NCBI GenBank assembly: GCA_019746355.1
Contig: JAIESC010000154.1
Coordinates: 1 to 61,729 of the forward strand
DNA: 61,729 bases
Direction of reading: 5' to 3'
DNA from: Xanthobacteraceae bacterium
Lineage (GTDB): Bacteria; Pseudomonadota; Alphaproteobacteria; Rhizobiales; Xanthobacteraceae
How positions within the stretch are numbered: the first letter of the stretch is position 1; every line of letters starts with the position of its first letter. A program made the translations under genes and the position numbers. The notes beneath the pieces were generated by a model. The model was not told the DNA's origin, made no database searches, and saw nothing but the letters and a program-made list of their open reading frames with translations. This document shows, piece after piece, positions 31,546-40,076 of this stretch.

Positions 31546-31938
31546 CTATCCGCCGATCACGGCGACGCCCTGGATCTCGATCAGCATGCCGGGACGCGCG
31601 AAGTTCGACACCGTGATCAGCGCGCTCGCCGGATAGTTGCCGCCCGGAAAGAAGCCCGCGCGCATCTCGACGAAGCGGTCGCCGTGCCGCGGATCGATGA
31701 TGAACACGGTCATGGTGACCATGCTGGCGAGGCTGCCGCCGCAGCGCTGCAGCGTCTTGTCGATCAGGCTGAAGATGGTTTTGACCTGCGCCTCGAAATT
31801 TCCCGAGATGTCGTTGCCCTGCTCGTCCTGCGTCGCGGTTTGTCCGGCGAGCCAGACCGTCTTGCCGCCCTGCGTGATGACGGCCGGCGAATAGGCCCGC
31901 TTCTTCTGCTGCTCCGATTTGCCCAGGTACTCGGCCAT
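31546..31938 (-). CDS. RidA-family protein lacking the catalytic arginine
   Basis: A 130-residue YjgF/YER057c/UK114 protein (GKTVWLAGQTATQDEQGN, ASMVTMTVFIIDPRH, LIEIQGVAVIGG). RidA proper hydrolyses reactive 2-aminoacrylate with an Arg in a YPARS motif; here the segment reads YPASALITV, so that Arg is absent. Imine deaminase activity is therefore doubtful, and it belongs to another Rid subgroup. Convergent with the TPR-glycosyltransferase. Confidence 0.85.
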   Translation of the reverse strand: MAEYLGKSEQQKKRAYSPAVITQGGKTVWLAGQTATQDEQGNDISGNFEAQVKTIFSLIDKTLQRCGGSLASMVTMTVFIIDPRHGDRFVEMRAGFFPGGNYPASALITVSNFARPGMLIEIQGVAVIGG

Positions 31939-32139
31939 CGCCGCATCCTCCCTCGCCTCGATTTCCCAAGTCGGTTGAAAAGTCGCGTTCCAAGTTTGCG
32001 GCCGCGCCGCATGCCTCTGAGCTTAGCGGGCTTTTTCGCGAACACGTGGCCGAACGTCGTGACCAGCGGCCGCTTATTTGCAACTCATTCGCAATAGCAA
32101 TAAACTTGCGGCACCGATCCAATTCAGAGGGGTGACGAC

Positions 32140-32619
32140 ATGCGTTTTTGGCTTCAGGTGATCGCGGCGGGAGTGGCAGGAGCGCTGACCGGCACAGCGG
32201 CGGGCTATGCCGCAGGCAATCTCGCCGGCCAGCAGCCGATCGAGGTCACGGTGGACCTCGGCAAGCCCGGCCAGCACGCGTTTCTGCCAAGCAGCATCAA
32301 GTTCGAGACCGGCAAGCTCTACAAGCTCGTGCTTCGCAACCAGAGCGACGACCCGCACTACTTCACCTCGCACGGCTTCTCGCAGCTCATCTACACCCGC
32401 AAGGTCCAGGTGGTGCAGACCCGCGACGGCAAGCCCACCACGCTCGCCGAGTTCAAGGGTGCGATCCGCGAGGTCGAGGTCTATCCGGGCCACTCCGCCG
32501 AATGGTGGTTCGTGCCGGTCGCGACCGGCAAGGTGGCGGACCTGCGCTGCGGCATTGTCGGCAAGGACGGCAAGACCCACGCCGATCACGGCATGATCGG
32601 CGAGATCGTCATCGAGTGA
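32140..32619 (+). CDS. Membrane-anchored cupredoxin-like protein
   Basis: A 159-residue protein with an N-terminal signal or anchor (MRFWLQVIAAGVAGALTG) and a single cupredoxin-like beta-sandwich. Candidate copper ligands are His in DPHYFTSH (H73/H78), C137 in LRCGI, His in HADHG (H147/H150) and M152. This order fits type-1 copper proteins. A periplasmic copper or electron-transfer role is inferred; no oxidase genes are near. Confidence 0.75.
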   Translation: MRFWLQVIAAGVAGALTGTAAGYAAGNLAGQQPIEVTVDLGKPGQHAFLPSSIKFETGKLYKLVLRNQSDDPHYFTSHGFSQLIYTRKVQVVQTRDGKPTTLAEFKGAIREVEVYPGHSAEWWFVPVATGKVADLRCGIVGKDGKTHADHGMIGEIVIE

Positions 32620-32633
32620 CGAGAGCGGCGGAT

Positions 32634-33356
32634 CTACTCGAGAAAGTTCTCGGCCGGCGCTTTCGGCACAACGCTTGGGGTTGCCGGCATCGAGGATGAC
32701 GACGCGGGCTGCGGCGGCTCGACCGGCTGAACCAAAACCGTGCCGGTCGATCCGGGCGCGGTCTCGACAATCCGCTCCAGCAGAACCCGCTCCGGCTTTG
32801 CCGGGGCAAGCGGGGGCGCAACCGTGCCCGGCGTTGCGAGCTTCGGCGGGTTCGCCACCGGCAGGCTTGCCTTCACGGGAGCCTCCGGGTCCGGCTGCTT
32901 CTTCGCGGCCGCAGGCCAGCCGGCGTTGCTGACGACGATGGTCGTGCCGGCCATGCCCCGGCTCCGGACCAGACTGAACAGCGTCGCCGCATTCGACGGA
33001 TGCAGCCGCACGCAGCCGTGCGACGCGCGGTTGCCGAGGCGCGACACGTAGATGGTGCCGTGGATCGCATAGCCCTCGTCGAAGAAGATCGCGTGCGGCA
33101 TCGGCGACATGCCGTATTTACGCGAGAACCACGACTTCTCCAGCCGCTGCGGCCGATAGGTGCCGGACCTCGGCCCGCCGAGCGTGCCGGTCGACACCTT
33201 CCAGACGTGTTGCTCCTTGCCGTCGACCACGACGGCCATGCGCTGGATCGACTTGTCGATCGCGATGACAATGTCGGCGCTCGCCGGATCGGCGGCCCCC
33301 AGAGAACCGGCAATCGCAACGCCCGCCATCACCGCCATGCCGATCAGGGGACGCAT
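32634..33356 (-). CDS. L,D-transpeptidase (YkuD) with Pro-rich tail
   Basis: A 240-residue exported enzyme: signal peptide (MRPLIGMAVMAGVAIAGS), YkuD domain with H99 in YAIHGTIY and the catalytic SHGCVRLH (H113, C115), then about 95 residues rich in Pro and Ala. The family makes 3-3 peptidoglycan cross-links or attaches proteins to peptidoglycan. The start at 33356 has GGAG 6 nt upstream; a longer frame is spurious. Divergent from mepA, so synthesis and cleavage genes share a 165-bp region. Confidence 0.9.
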   Translation of the reverse strand: MRPLIGMAVMAGVAIAGSLGAADPASADIVIAIDKSIQRMAVVVDGKEQHVWKVSTGTLGGPRSGTYRPQRLEKSWFSRKYGMSPMPHAIFFDEGYAIHGTIYVSRLGNRASHGCVRLHPSNAATLFSLVRSRGMAGTTIVVSNAGWPAAAKKQPDPEAPVKASLPVANPPKLATPGTVAPPLAPAKPERVLLERIVETAPGSTGTVLVQPVEPPQPASSSSMPATPSVVPKAPAENFLE

Positions 33357-33521
33357 TCCCAGCTCCAAAAGAATAATTTTCCGAATCTGAGGAAGATTTT
33401 CGCAAGGCTGCCGAGCTTGTAAAGGCCGCCGCCCTTGAATGGCGTGCATAAGGCGCGCTGTGCCTCCCAGGCCACACTGAGCGGAATTGCCGGGCCGGAC
33501 TGGCTTGGGTAAAAATGACGC

Positions 33522-34448
33522 ATGTCCCGATTCCGCTGGGCCTGCCTGCTGGCGCGGACCGCTGTCCTGCTGATCGCGGGAAGCGGGCTCGCGGCCGCGC
33601 AGGATCTCGGGTCGTTGGAAACCCGGACGCTGCCGCCATTGGCCAAGCCGGACGATCCAAACACGCCGGCCAAGGATTTGTTCGGCCGCAAGGTGCAGCC
33701 CGCCGCCAACATGGCGGCACGCTCGATCGGCTACTACACGCACGGCTGCCTGGCCGGCGGCGTGCTGCTGCCGATCAACGGCCCGACCTGGCAGGTGATG
33801 CGGATCTCGCGCAACCGCAACTGGGGCCATCCGAACCTGGTGAAGACGCTCGAGCGTCTGGCCAGCAAGGCGCCGTCGATCGGCTGGCCCGGACTGCTGA
33901 TCGGCGACATGGCGCAGCCGCGCGGCGGACCGATGCTCACCGGCCACTGGAGCCATCAGGTTGGACTTGATGCCGACGTGTGGCTGACGCCGATGCCGGA
34001 GCGTGAGCTCTCGCGCAAGGAGCGCGAGGAGATGATGGCAAACAACGTGGTTGCCGACGACTGGATGGACGTCAATCCGAAGATCTGGTCGGACAAGTAC
34101 ATCGCGCTCTACAAGATGGTTGCGAAGGACCCGGAGATCGAGCGCGTACTCGCCAACCCGGCGATCAAGAAGGCGCTGTGCCGCGACGTGAAAGGCGACC
34201 GGTCGTGGCTGCACAAGGTCCGTCCGGTCTACGGCCACAACTATCACTTCCACATCCGCATCGGCTGCCCGAGCGACAGCCCGGATTGCAAGGGGCAGCC
34301 GACGACACCGTCCGACGAAGGCTGCGGCGCGGACCTCGACTGGTGGTTCCAGAAGAAGAATCTCAACCCACCGCCGGGCGGCGTGCGCAAGCCGCTTCTG
34401 ATGTCGGCGCTGCCGGGCGCCTGCAAGCAGGTCCTGCTGTCCAATTGA
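33522..34448 (+). CDS. mepA: Penicillin-insensitive murein endopeptidase
   Basis: A 308-residue periplasmic LAS metallopeptidase with a signal peptide ending AAAQ. Zinc ligands fit SHQVGLDADVW (H145, D150) and the later YHFHIRIGC; six or more Cys suggest disulfides. It cleaves D-Ala-mDAP (and 3-3) cross-links. Its pairing with a divergent L,D-transpeptidase gene points to 3-3 cross-link turnover. Confidence 0.93.
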   Translation: MSRFRWACLLARTAVLLIAGSGLAAAQDLGSLETRTLPPLAKPDDPNTPAKDLFGRKVQPAANMAARSIGYYTHGCLAGGVLLPINGPTWQVMRISRNRNWGHPNLVKTLERLASKAPSIGWPGLLIGDMAQPRGGPMLTGHWSHQVGLDADVWLTPMPERELSRKEREEMMANNVVADDWMDVNPKIWSDKYIALYKMVAKDPEIERVLANPAIKKALCRDVKGDRSWLHKVRPVYGHNYHFHIRIGCPSDSPDCKGQPTTPSDEGCGADLDWWFQKKNLNPPPGGVRKPLLMSALPGACKQVLLSN

Positions 34449-34463
34449 CGAACCACGGGCTTC

Positions 34464-35213
34464 TCAGATCAGCTTGAAGATCCGTGCGAGCTGGAACAGC
34501 GACAGCGCGACAATCAGGCATCCGACCGCCGTCATCAACGCGCGGGGCGATACCTTCTTGACCGCCCAGCCGCCGAGCGGCGCGGCAAGCACGCCGCCAA
34601 GCACCAGCGGCACGAGGTGCTGTAGCGGCGAGGTGCCGAGCTCGACGAAGAACGTGGTCGCGGCGGCCACCGTGACGAAGAATTCGGTGGTGTTGACCGA
34701 ACCCACGGTCTGGCGCGGCGCGTGACCCGAACCGATCAGCGTCGTGGTTACGATTCCGCCCCAGCCGCCGCCACCGCTGGCGTCGAGAAAGCCGCCGGCG
34801 AAGCCGACCGGCGGCAGCCATTTCGCCGGCTCCCTGCGCGGCGCGGCGATGCGGAACGACTTCCACAGGATGTAGCAGCCCATCATCAGCAGATAGAGAT
34901 AGACCCAGCGCCGCGCCGCGGCCAGGTCGAGATTTGACAGAACCCATGCGCCGAGAATCGCACCGAGCACGCCGGGGATGCCGAGCCGCATCACGAAGCG
35001 CCAGTCGACGTTGCGGTGGTAAATGTGCGAGGCGGCCGACGCGCCGGTGGTGAAGACCTCGGCGGTGTGCACCAGGGCGCTGGCAGGCGCGGGCGCCAGG
35101 CCGATCGTCAGCAGCGCGCTGTTGGTGATGACGCCATAGGCCATGCCGAGCGCGCCATCGATCAATTGCGCGACAAAGCCGATGGCCACCAGCAGCAAAA
35201 ATTCGGTCGTCAT
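34464..35213 (-). CDS. TSUP (TauE/SafE) family membrane permease
   Basis: A 249-residue protein with about eight membrane helices in two repeats (QLIDGALGMAYGVITNSALL; FLDASGGGGWGGIVTTTL), typical of TauE/SafE anion exporters for sulfite or organosulfur compounds. The ATG at 35213 has GAGGG 7 nt upstream; an upstream in-frame start would add a polar stretch before the first helix. Substrate unknown. Confidence 0.88.
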   Translation of the reverse strand: MTTEFLLLVAIGFVAQLIDGALGMAYGVITNSALLTIGLAPAPASALVHTAEVFTTGASAASHIYHRNVDWRFVMRLGIPGVLGAILGAWVLSNLDLAAARRWVYLYLLMMGCYILWKSFRIAAPRREPAKWLPPVGFAGGFLDASGGGGWGGIVTTTLIGSGHAPRQTVGSVNTTEFFVTVAAATTFFVELGTSPLQHLVPLVLGGVLAAPLGGWAVKKVSPRALMTAVGCLIVALSLFQLARIFKLI

Positions 35214-35312
35214 CGCGTGCCCTCGGGGACAGAACGGCTTGCAAAAGCCGGACCTGGCCAAATCCGTAGACAACGGCACACTCAGGCGATGGTTGCGGGC
35301 GTCTCGAAAGTT

Positions 35313-36944
35313 CTAGCGGCCGGCGTCCTCAAGGATCATGCCCGCGGCTTTTTCGGCGATCATGATGACCGGCGAATTGGTGTTGCCCGAGGTAATCGTC
35401 GGCATCACCGAGGCATCGGCGACCCGGAGCCGCTCGATGCCGAACACGCGCAGCCGTTCATCCACCACCGCCATCGGATCGCTCTGAAGGCCCATCTTCG
35501 CGGTGCCGACCGGATGGAAGATGGTGGTGCCGACATCGCCCGCGGACTTCACCAGCGCCGCCTCGTCGTCATCGCGCACGCCTTCGCCCGGCAGATATTC
35601 GACCGGCCGGAAGGCTTTCAGCGCGGGCTGCGCCACGATGTTGCGGGTGACGCGGATCGAGTCGGCGGCGACGCGCCGGTCCTCGTCGGTCGCGAGGTAA
35701 TTCGGCTGGATCGCCGGCGCGTCCGTCGGATTGGACGATTTGAGCCGGATGTGGCCGCGGCTGGTCGGCTGCACGTTGGCGACGCTCGCGGTGAAGGCCG
35801 GGAAAGCGTGCAGCGGCTCGCCGAAGCGGTCGAGCGACAACGGCTGCACGTGATACTGGATGTTGGCGCGCTCGCGGCTCCTGTCGGAGCGGGTGAACAG
35901 GCCGAGCTGCGACGGCGCCATGGTCAGCGGGCCGCGGCGGCGGCAGGCATAGTCGAGAAAAATCTGCGCGCGGCCGAACAGCGAGGCGTACATCTCGTTC
36001 AGCGTCTTCACGCCGGTGACCTTGTAGATCATCCGCAATTGCAGGTGGTCCTGAAGGTTCTCGCCGACGCCCGGCTTGTCGAGCACAACCGGGATGCCGA
36101 GCGCCGACAGTTGCGCGGCGGGACCGACGCCGGACAAGAGCAACATCTGCACCGAGCCGATCGAGCCCGCGGCAAGGATCACCTCGCCGTTGCAGCGCGC
36201 GAGCTTCGTCTCGCCGTTCTGCCTGAACTGCACGCCGCTCGCGCGTCTTCCCTCGAACGTCACGCGCTCGACCATGCAGCCGGTTTCGAGCCGCAGATTC
36301 TGCCGGTGCAGCACCGGCTTGAGGAAGCCGCGCGCCGCGGACCAGCGGCGGCCGAGCTTCTGGTTGACGTGATAGGGCGCGGACCCCTCGTTGTCGCCGG
36401 TGTTGAAATCGACGATGCGCTTGATGCCGGCCTGCTCGGCCGCGGCGCGGAATGCATCGAGCAGGTCCCAGCGCACGCGCGGATGCTCGATCCGCCATTC
36501 GCCACCGACCGCGTGATGCTCGCTTGCGCCGAGGAAGTGGTGCTCGTGCTTCTTGAACACCGGCAGCACGTCGTTCCAGCCCCAGCCGGTGAGGCCGAGC
36601 TGCCGCCAGTGGTCGTAGTCGGCGGCCTGGCCGCGCATGTAGATCATGGCGTTGATCGACGACGAGCCGCCGATCGCCTTCCCGCGCGGATAGGCAAGCG
36701 CGCGGCCGTTCAGCCCCGGCACCGGCTCGGTCTTGAACATCCAGTCAGAGCGCGGATTGCCGATGGCGAAGAGATAGCCGACCGGAATGTGAAACCAGAT
36801 CCAGTTGTCGCGGCCGCCGGCCTCGAGCAGCAGCACGCGGCTTCTCGGGTCGGCCGACAGCCGGTTGGCCAGCACGCAGCCCGCCGAGCCCGCGCCGACG
36901 ATGATGGTGTCGTACTCGCCGTCGAGTGGCGCCGCCTCGGACAT
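35313..36944 (-). CDS. GMC-family FAD-dependent oxidoreductase (choline-dehydrogenase-like)
   Basis: About 543 residues. The FAD-binding motif is DTIIVGAGSAGCVLANRL, followed by the GMC signature PRGKAIGGSSSINAM. The C-terminal active-site His is in TTIFHPVGTAKMG and the Asn/His-position residue in SGNTNSPVIMI. It oxidises alcohols using FAD; the substrate cannot be told. The start at 36944 is the second ATG after a GGAGG site (5 nt). Divergent from modA. Confidence 0.92.
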   Translation of the reverse strand: MSEAAPLDGEYDTIIVGAGSAGCVLANRLSADPRSRVLLLEAGGRDNWIWFHIPVGYLFAIGNPRSDWMFKTEPVPGLNGRALAYPRGKAIGGSSSINAMIYMRGQAADYDHWRQLGLTGWGWNDVLPVFKKHEHHFLGASEHHAVGGEWRIEHPRVRWDLLDAFRAAAEQAGIKRIVDFNTGDNEGSAPYHVNQKLGRRWSAARGFLKPVLHRQNLRLETGCMVERVTFEGRRASGVQFRQNGETKLARCNGEVILAAGSIGSVQMLLLSGVGPAAQLSALGIPVVLDKPGVGENLQDHLQLRMIYKVTGVKTLNEMYASLFGRAQIFLDYACRRRGPLTMAPSQLGLFTRSDRSRERANIQYHVQPLSLDRFGEPLHAFPAFTASVANVQPTSRGHIRLKSSNPTDAPAIQPNYLATDEDRRVAADSIRVTRNIVAQPALKAFRPVEYLPGEGVRDDDEAALVKSAGDVGTTIFHPVGTAKMGLQSDPMAVVDERLRVFGIERLRVADASVMPTITSGNTNSPVIMIAEKAAGMILEDAGR

Positions 36945-37191
36945 CATGTCCTCCCGCATTTCCCGTCAGTGTGCTGCGCTCAAAGGTGCGGCGCAATCGC
37001 CGCCTGCTCCGCCGCGAGACTATTTATGCGCGGAACGGCCCGGTGACAGGCCGTACCGGGCTTGCTAAACAGATTGCGACCAGCGGCGCGCCGTGCGTGC
37101 GCCGCGATTGTCCGGAACGGCGATTCCGACAGGTCGATCCATCCATTCGATCCCCTGGCTTGGGGGCCGGTTGCGCCCAAGGAGAATCGCC

Positions 37192-37968
37192 ATGTTGAAA
37201 CGCACAACCCTCGCTCTGCTCGCCGGCTTGCTGCTCGCCATGCCGGCGCGCGCGCAGGAGCAGACCACCACCGTGTTCGCCGCGGCTTCGCTGAAGAACG
37301 CGCTCGACGACATCAACGCCGCCTATACCCGCAACACCGGCCGCAAGGTGGTGGCGAGCTACGCGGCGTCCTCGGCGCTGGCGAAGCAGATCGAGGAAGG
37401 CGCGCCGGCCGACGTCTTCATCTCCGCCGATCAGGAATGGATGGACTACATCGCGCAGAAGAAGCTCGTCGTGCCGAAGTCGCGCATGAACCTGCTCGGC
37501 AACCGGCTGGTTCTGACCGCAGCAAAGGATACCAAGCTCGACGATGTGAAGATCGGTCCGGGCTTCGACATCGCCAAGCTCGCCGGCGACGGACGCATCG
37601 CAGTCGCCGACGTGCGCGCGGTGCCGGCCGGGAAATACGCCAAGGCCGCGCTGGAGAAGCTCGGCGCGTGGAAAGCCGCGGAGTCCAAGCTTGCGCCGGC
37701 GGAAAACGTGCGCGCGGCGCTGGTGATGGTTGCCCGCGGCGAAGCCCCGCTCGGCATCGTTTACGAGACCGACGCCAGGATCGAGCCGGGCGTGAAGGTC
37801 ATCGGGACATTTCCGGAGAGCTCGCATCCGCCGATCGTCTACCCGGCGGCGATGACGGTGAAGGCCAAGGGCGACGCGCCAAAGTATTTCGCCTTCCTCA
37901 CCTCCGGCACCGCACTGGTGTTCTTCGAGCGCTACGGCTTCACCTATCTGGTGAAGGCCGGACCGTGA
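37192..37968 (+). CDS. modA: Molybdate ABC transporter substrate-binding protein
   Basis: A 258-residue periplasmic protein with a Sec signal peptide (MLKRTTLALLAGLLLAMPARA) and ModA-type pocket motifs (VFAAASLKNALDDI, ASSALAKQI, APADVFISADQEWMDY, GIVYETDA). The ATG has an AAGGAG site. No clear ModE box was seen upstream. A 170-bp palindromic element separates it from modB. Confidence 0.95.
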   Translation: MLKRTTLALLAGLLLAMPARAQEQTTTVFAAASLKNALDDINAAYTRNTGRKVVASYAASSALAKQIEEGAPADVFISADQEWMDYIAQKKLVVPKSRMNLLGNRLVLTAAKDTKLDDVKIGPGFDIAKLAGDGRIAVADVRAVPAGKYAKAALEKLGAWKAAESKLAPAENVRAALVMVARGEAPLGIVYETDARIEPGVKVIGTFPESSHPPIVYPAAMTVKAKGDAPKYFAFLTSGTALVFFERYGFTYLVKAGP

Positions 37969-37987
37969 GCAGCTTGCCAAACGACAG

Positions 37988-38157
37988 TCTCGTGTCCCGG
38001 GCGCAGCGCAGCATACAATGCCGCGCTGCCGACCCGCGACTCCGGTCAATTATGAACAGAAAGAAAGCTGGGTCCCGGGTCTGCCATAGCACGTCGAAGA
38101 CGCGCGTAAGCGCGCTTGTGGCACCACTTCGTGCTGCGCTGCGCCCGGGACACGAGA
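37988..38157. repeat. 170-bp element with perfect 26-bp inverted ends inside modABC
   Basis: Left arm 37988-38013 and right arm 38132-38157 are exact reverse complements (TCTCGTGTCCCGGGCGCAGC... ). The interior holds the module GCCATAGCACGTCGAAGACG (38083-38122) that also occurs at 15656-15694, 44741-44780 and 50845-50884. The right arm ends 6 bp before the modB start, so transcripts would carry a strong hairpin there. Confidence 0.88.
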
Positions 38158-38163
38158 GCACCC

Positions 38164-38856
38164 GTGTTTAGCCTTACGCCCGAGGAATGGACCGCGGTCG
38201 AACTCTCGCTCCGCATCTCGCTGATCGCGACCGTCGTGGCGCTGCCGTTCGGGCTCGCCATCGCCTGGCTGCTGGCGCGCAAGGATTTCTGGGGCAAGGC
38301 GCTGCTCGACGGCATCGTGCATCTGCCGCTGGTGCTGCCGCCGGTGGTGACCGGCTATCTGCTGCTGGTCACGTTCGGCCGCCGCGGCCTGGTCGGCTCG
38401 TTCCTCGCCGACATCGGCATCGTGTTCTCGTTCCGCTGGACCGGGGCGGCGCTCGCCTGCGGCGTGATGGGCTTTCCACTGCTGGTTCGCGCCATCCGCC
38501 TGTCGTTCGAGGCGATCGACCGGAGGCTGGAGGACGCAGCCTCGACGCTCGGCGCCAACGGGCTCTGGACCTTTTTCACCGTGACGCTGCCGCTCGCCTT
38601 GCCCGGCGTCATCGCCGGCATGGTGCTGTGCTTTGCCAAGGCGCTCGGCGAGTTCGGCGCGACCATCACCTTCGTCTCCAACATTCCGGGCGAAACGCAG
38701 ACCATTTCCGCCGCGATCTACACCTTCACGCAGATCCCCGGCGGCGACGCCGCGGCGTTCCGGCTGGTCGTCATCGCGGTGGGGATCGCCCTGCTCGCGC
38801 TGATTGCCAGCGAATGGTTCGCCCGGCGCGCCGGCATGCGCTACCACGGGGACTGA
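38164..38856 (+). CDS. modB: Molybdate ABC transporter permease
   Basis: A 230-residue inner-membrane protein with about five or six helices and the ABC contact (EAA) loop EDAASTLGANGLWTFFTVTL. The GTG at 38164 gives a normal ModB N-terminus; the longer frame runs into the repeat element. No good ribosome site precedes it, since the repeat arm occupies that position. The stop is followed at once by modC. Confidence 0.93.
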   Translation: MFSLTPEEWTAVELSLRISLIATVVALPFGLAIAWLLARKDFWGKALLDGIVHLPLVLPPVVTGYLLLVTFGRRGLVGSFLADIGIVFSFRWTGAALACGVMGFPLLVRAIRLSFEAIDRRLEDAASTLGANGLWTFFTVTLPLALPGVIAGMVLCFAKALGEFGATITFVSNIPGETQTISAAIYTFTQIPGGDAAAFRLVVIAVGIALLALIASEWFARRAGMRYHGD

Positions 38857-38857
38857 C

Positions 38858-39535
38858 ATGCTCATGGTCGACGTGGAGAAAAAGCTCGGCAGCGTGCAGA
38901 TCGCCGTGAAGTTCGAAACCACCGGCCACGCCACCGCGCTGTTCGGGCCTTCCGGCGCGGGCAAGACCTCCGTCGTCAACATGATCGGCGGGCTGGTGCG
39001 GCCGGACCGCGGGCGCATCGCTCTCGACGACACCGTGCTGTTCGACAGCGCGTCGCGCGTCAGCGTGCCGGCGCACAAGCGCAGGATCGGCTACGTGTTC
39101 CAGGAGGGGCGCCTGTTTCCGCACATGACGGTGGCGCAGAACCTCGATTATGGCCGCTGGATGAGCGGACTGAAAGCCGATCCCGCCGAGCGCGACCGCA
39201 TCATCGCACTGGTCGATATCGGCGGACTTTTGACACGGCGGCCTGGACGGCTCTCCGGCGGCGAGCGCCAGCGCGTCGCCTTCGGCCGGGCGCTCTTGAT
39301 GAAGCCGCGGCTGCTGCTGCTGGACGAGCCGCTCGCCTCGCTCGACCGCGCGCGCAAGCTCGAGATCCTGCCGTATCTCGCGCGGCTGCGCGACGAGGCG
39401 CATGTGCCGATGATCTATGTCAGCCATCAGGCCGGCGAGATCCAGCGGCTGTGCTCGCAGGTGGTGCGGATCGAGGACGGCCGCGTCGAGGCGTCCGGCG
39501 GGCTGGAATTGCTGGGGCCGGAGATCGCTCATTGA
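38858..39535 (+). CDS. modC: Molybdate ABC transporter ATPase, lacking MOP domain
   Basis: A 225-residue ATPase with Walker A (FGPSGAGKTS), signature LSGGERQRVAFGRAL, Walker B (LLLLDEPLAS) and switch His (YVSHQ). Typical ModC is about 350 residues with a C-terminal TOBE/MOP molybdate-binding domain; here the protein ends just after the ATPase core. Feedback inhibition through the MOP domain would be lost. One base separates it from modB. Confidence 0.93.
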   Translation: MLMVDVEKKLGSVQIAVKFETTGHATALFGPSGAGKTSVVNMIGGLVRPDRGRIALDDTVLFDSASRVSVPAHKRRIGYVFQEGRLFPHMTVAQNLDYGRWMSGLKADPAERDRIIALVDIGGLLTRRPGRLSGGERQRVAFGRALLMKPRLLLLDEPLASLDRARKLEILPYLARLRDEAHVPMIYVSHQAGEIQRLCSQVVRIEDGRVEASGGLELLGPEIAH

Positions 39536-39546
39536 CCCCCCGCCGT

Positions 39547-39580
39547 CCGGGCGCCGCGCGGTATGACGCGCGGCGCCCGG
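39547..39580 (+). terminator. GC hairpin after modC
   Basis: A perfect 14-bp stem (CCGGGCGCCGCGCG / CGCGCGGCGCCCGG) with a 6-nt loop lies 12 bp after the modC stop, between convergent genes. There is no T tract, so termination may need Rho. Confidence 0.6.
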
Positions 39581-39598
39581 AGCGAGACTCAAGACACC

Positions 39599-39880
39599 TT
39601 ATTTCGTCGACGAGGAGTGCCGCGCCGGCGCCTGGGCCAAGGCATTGTGGCCGCGAGCCGGCACGGACCTATGAGGTCCGCTCGGGGCAGCCCGGCTCTG
39701 GCCGCTATTCGCGGAGCCTTGCTGCTGTGGACCCCACGTTCCCCATACATGGCTGCCACCGGAGTCGTAGTGGTACGGCAGCATGCTCCCGTAGCGATCT
39801 GCGCTTTGCGCAAACGCCGTCGACGTGAGGCTCCCTGCTGCGGCTGCAGCGAGAAGAGCAAGCACTGATTTGTTGATCAT
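39599..39880 (-). CDS. Small secreted protein, unknown function
   Basis: A 93-residue protein with a Sec signal peptide (MINKSVLALLAAAAAGSLTS...FAQ) and a short mature part rich in Ser, Gly, Gln and His, probably disordered. The ATG has a GGAAGG site. Such small secreted proteins are frequent in Bradyrhizobiaceae; no function is known to me. Confidence 0.7.
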   Translation of the reverse strand: MINKSVLALLAAAAAGSLTSTAFAQSADRYGSMLPYHYDSGGSHVWGTWGPQQQGSANSGQSRAAPSGPHRSVPARGHNALAQAPARHSSSTK

Positions 39881-40076
39881 GGGCTTCCTTCCTGACTTGT
39901 GCTTCTTGTCGCCGTGAAAGAAAAAATTCTGGTCGACTTGCGTTCCCTCGCAACCTCATGCTCGCCGTGGAATCTGCCGTGCATTTTTGAAAACTCACTG
40001 CGCATTTCGTAATCTGCGTTTAATGGCCTGGTAATCCGCGCTTGATGTCGTCGCGTGACGCCGTTCGGATGGAGCA

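Noticed and set aside
32634..34253. 539-codon frame reaching back from the L,D-transpeptidase into mepA
   Set aside because: The N-terminal half is antisense to mepA; the real start at 33356 has a signal peptide and a GGAG site.
36945..37191. ModE or Mo-responsive site before modA
   Set aside because: No convincing TATA-type inverted repeat of the ModE kind was seen.
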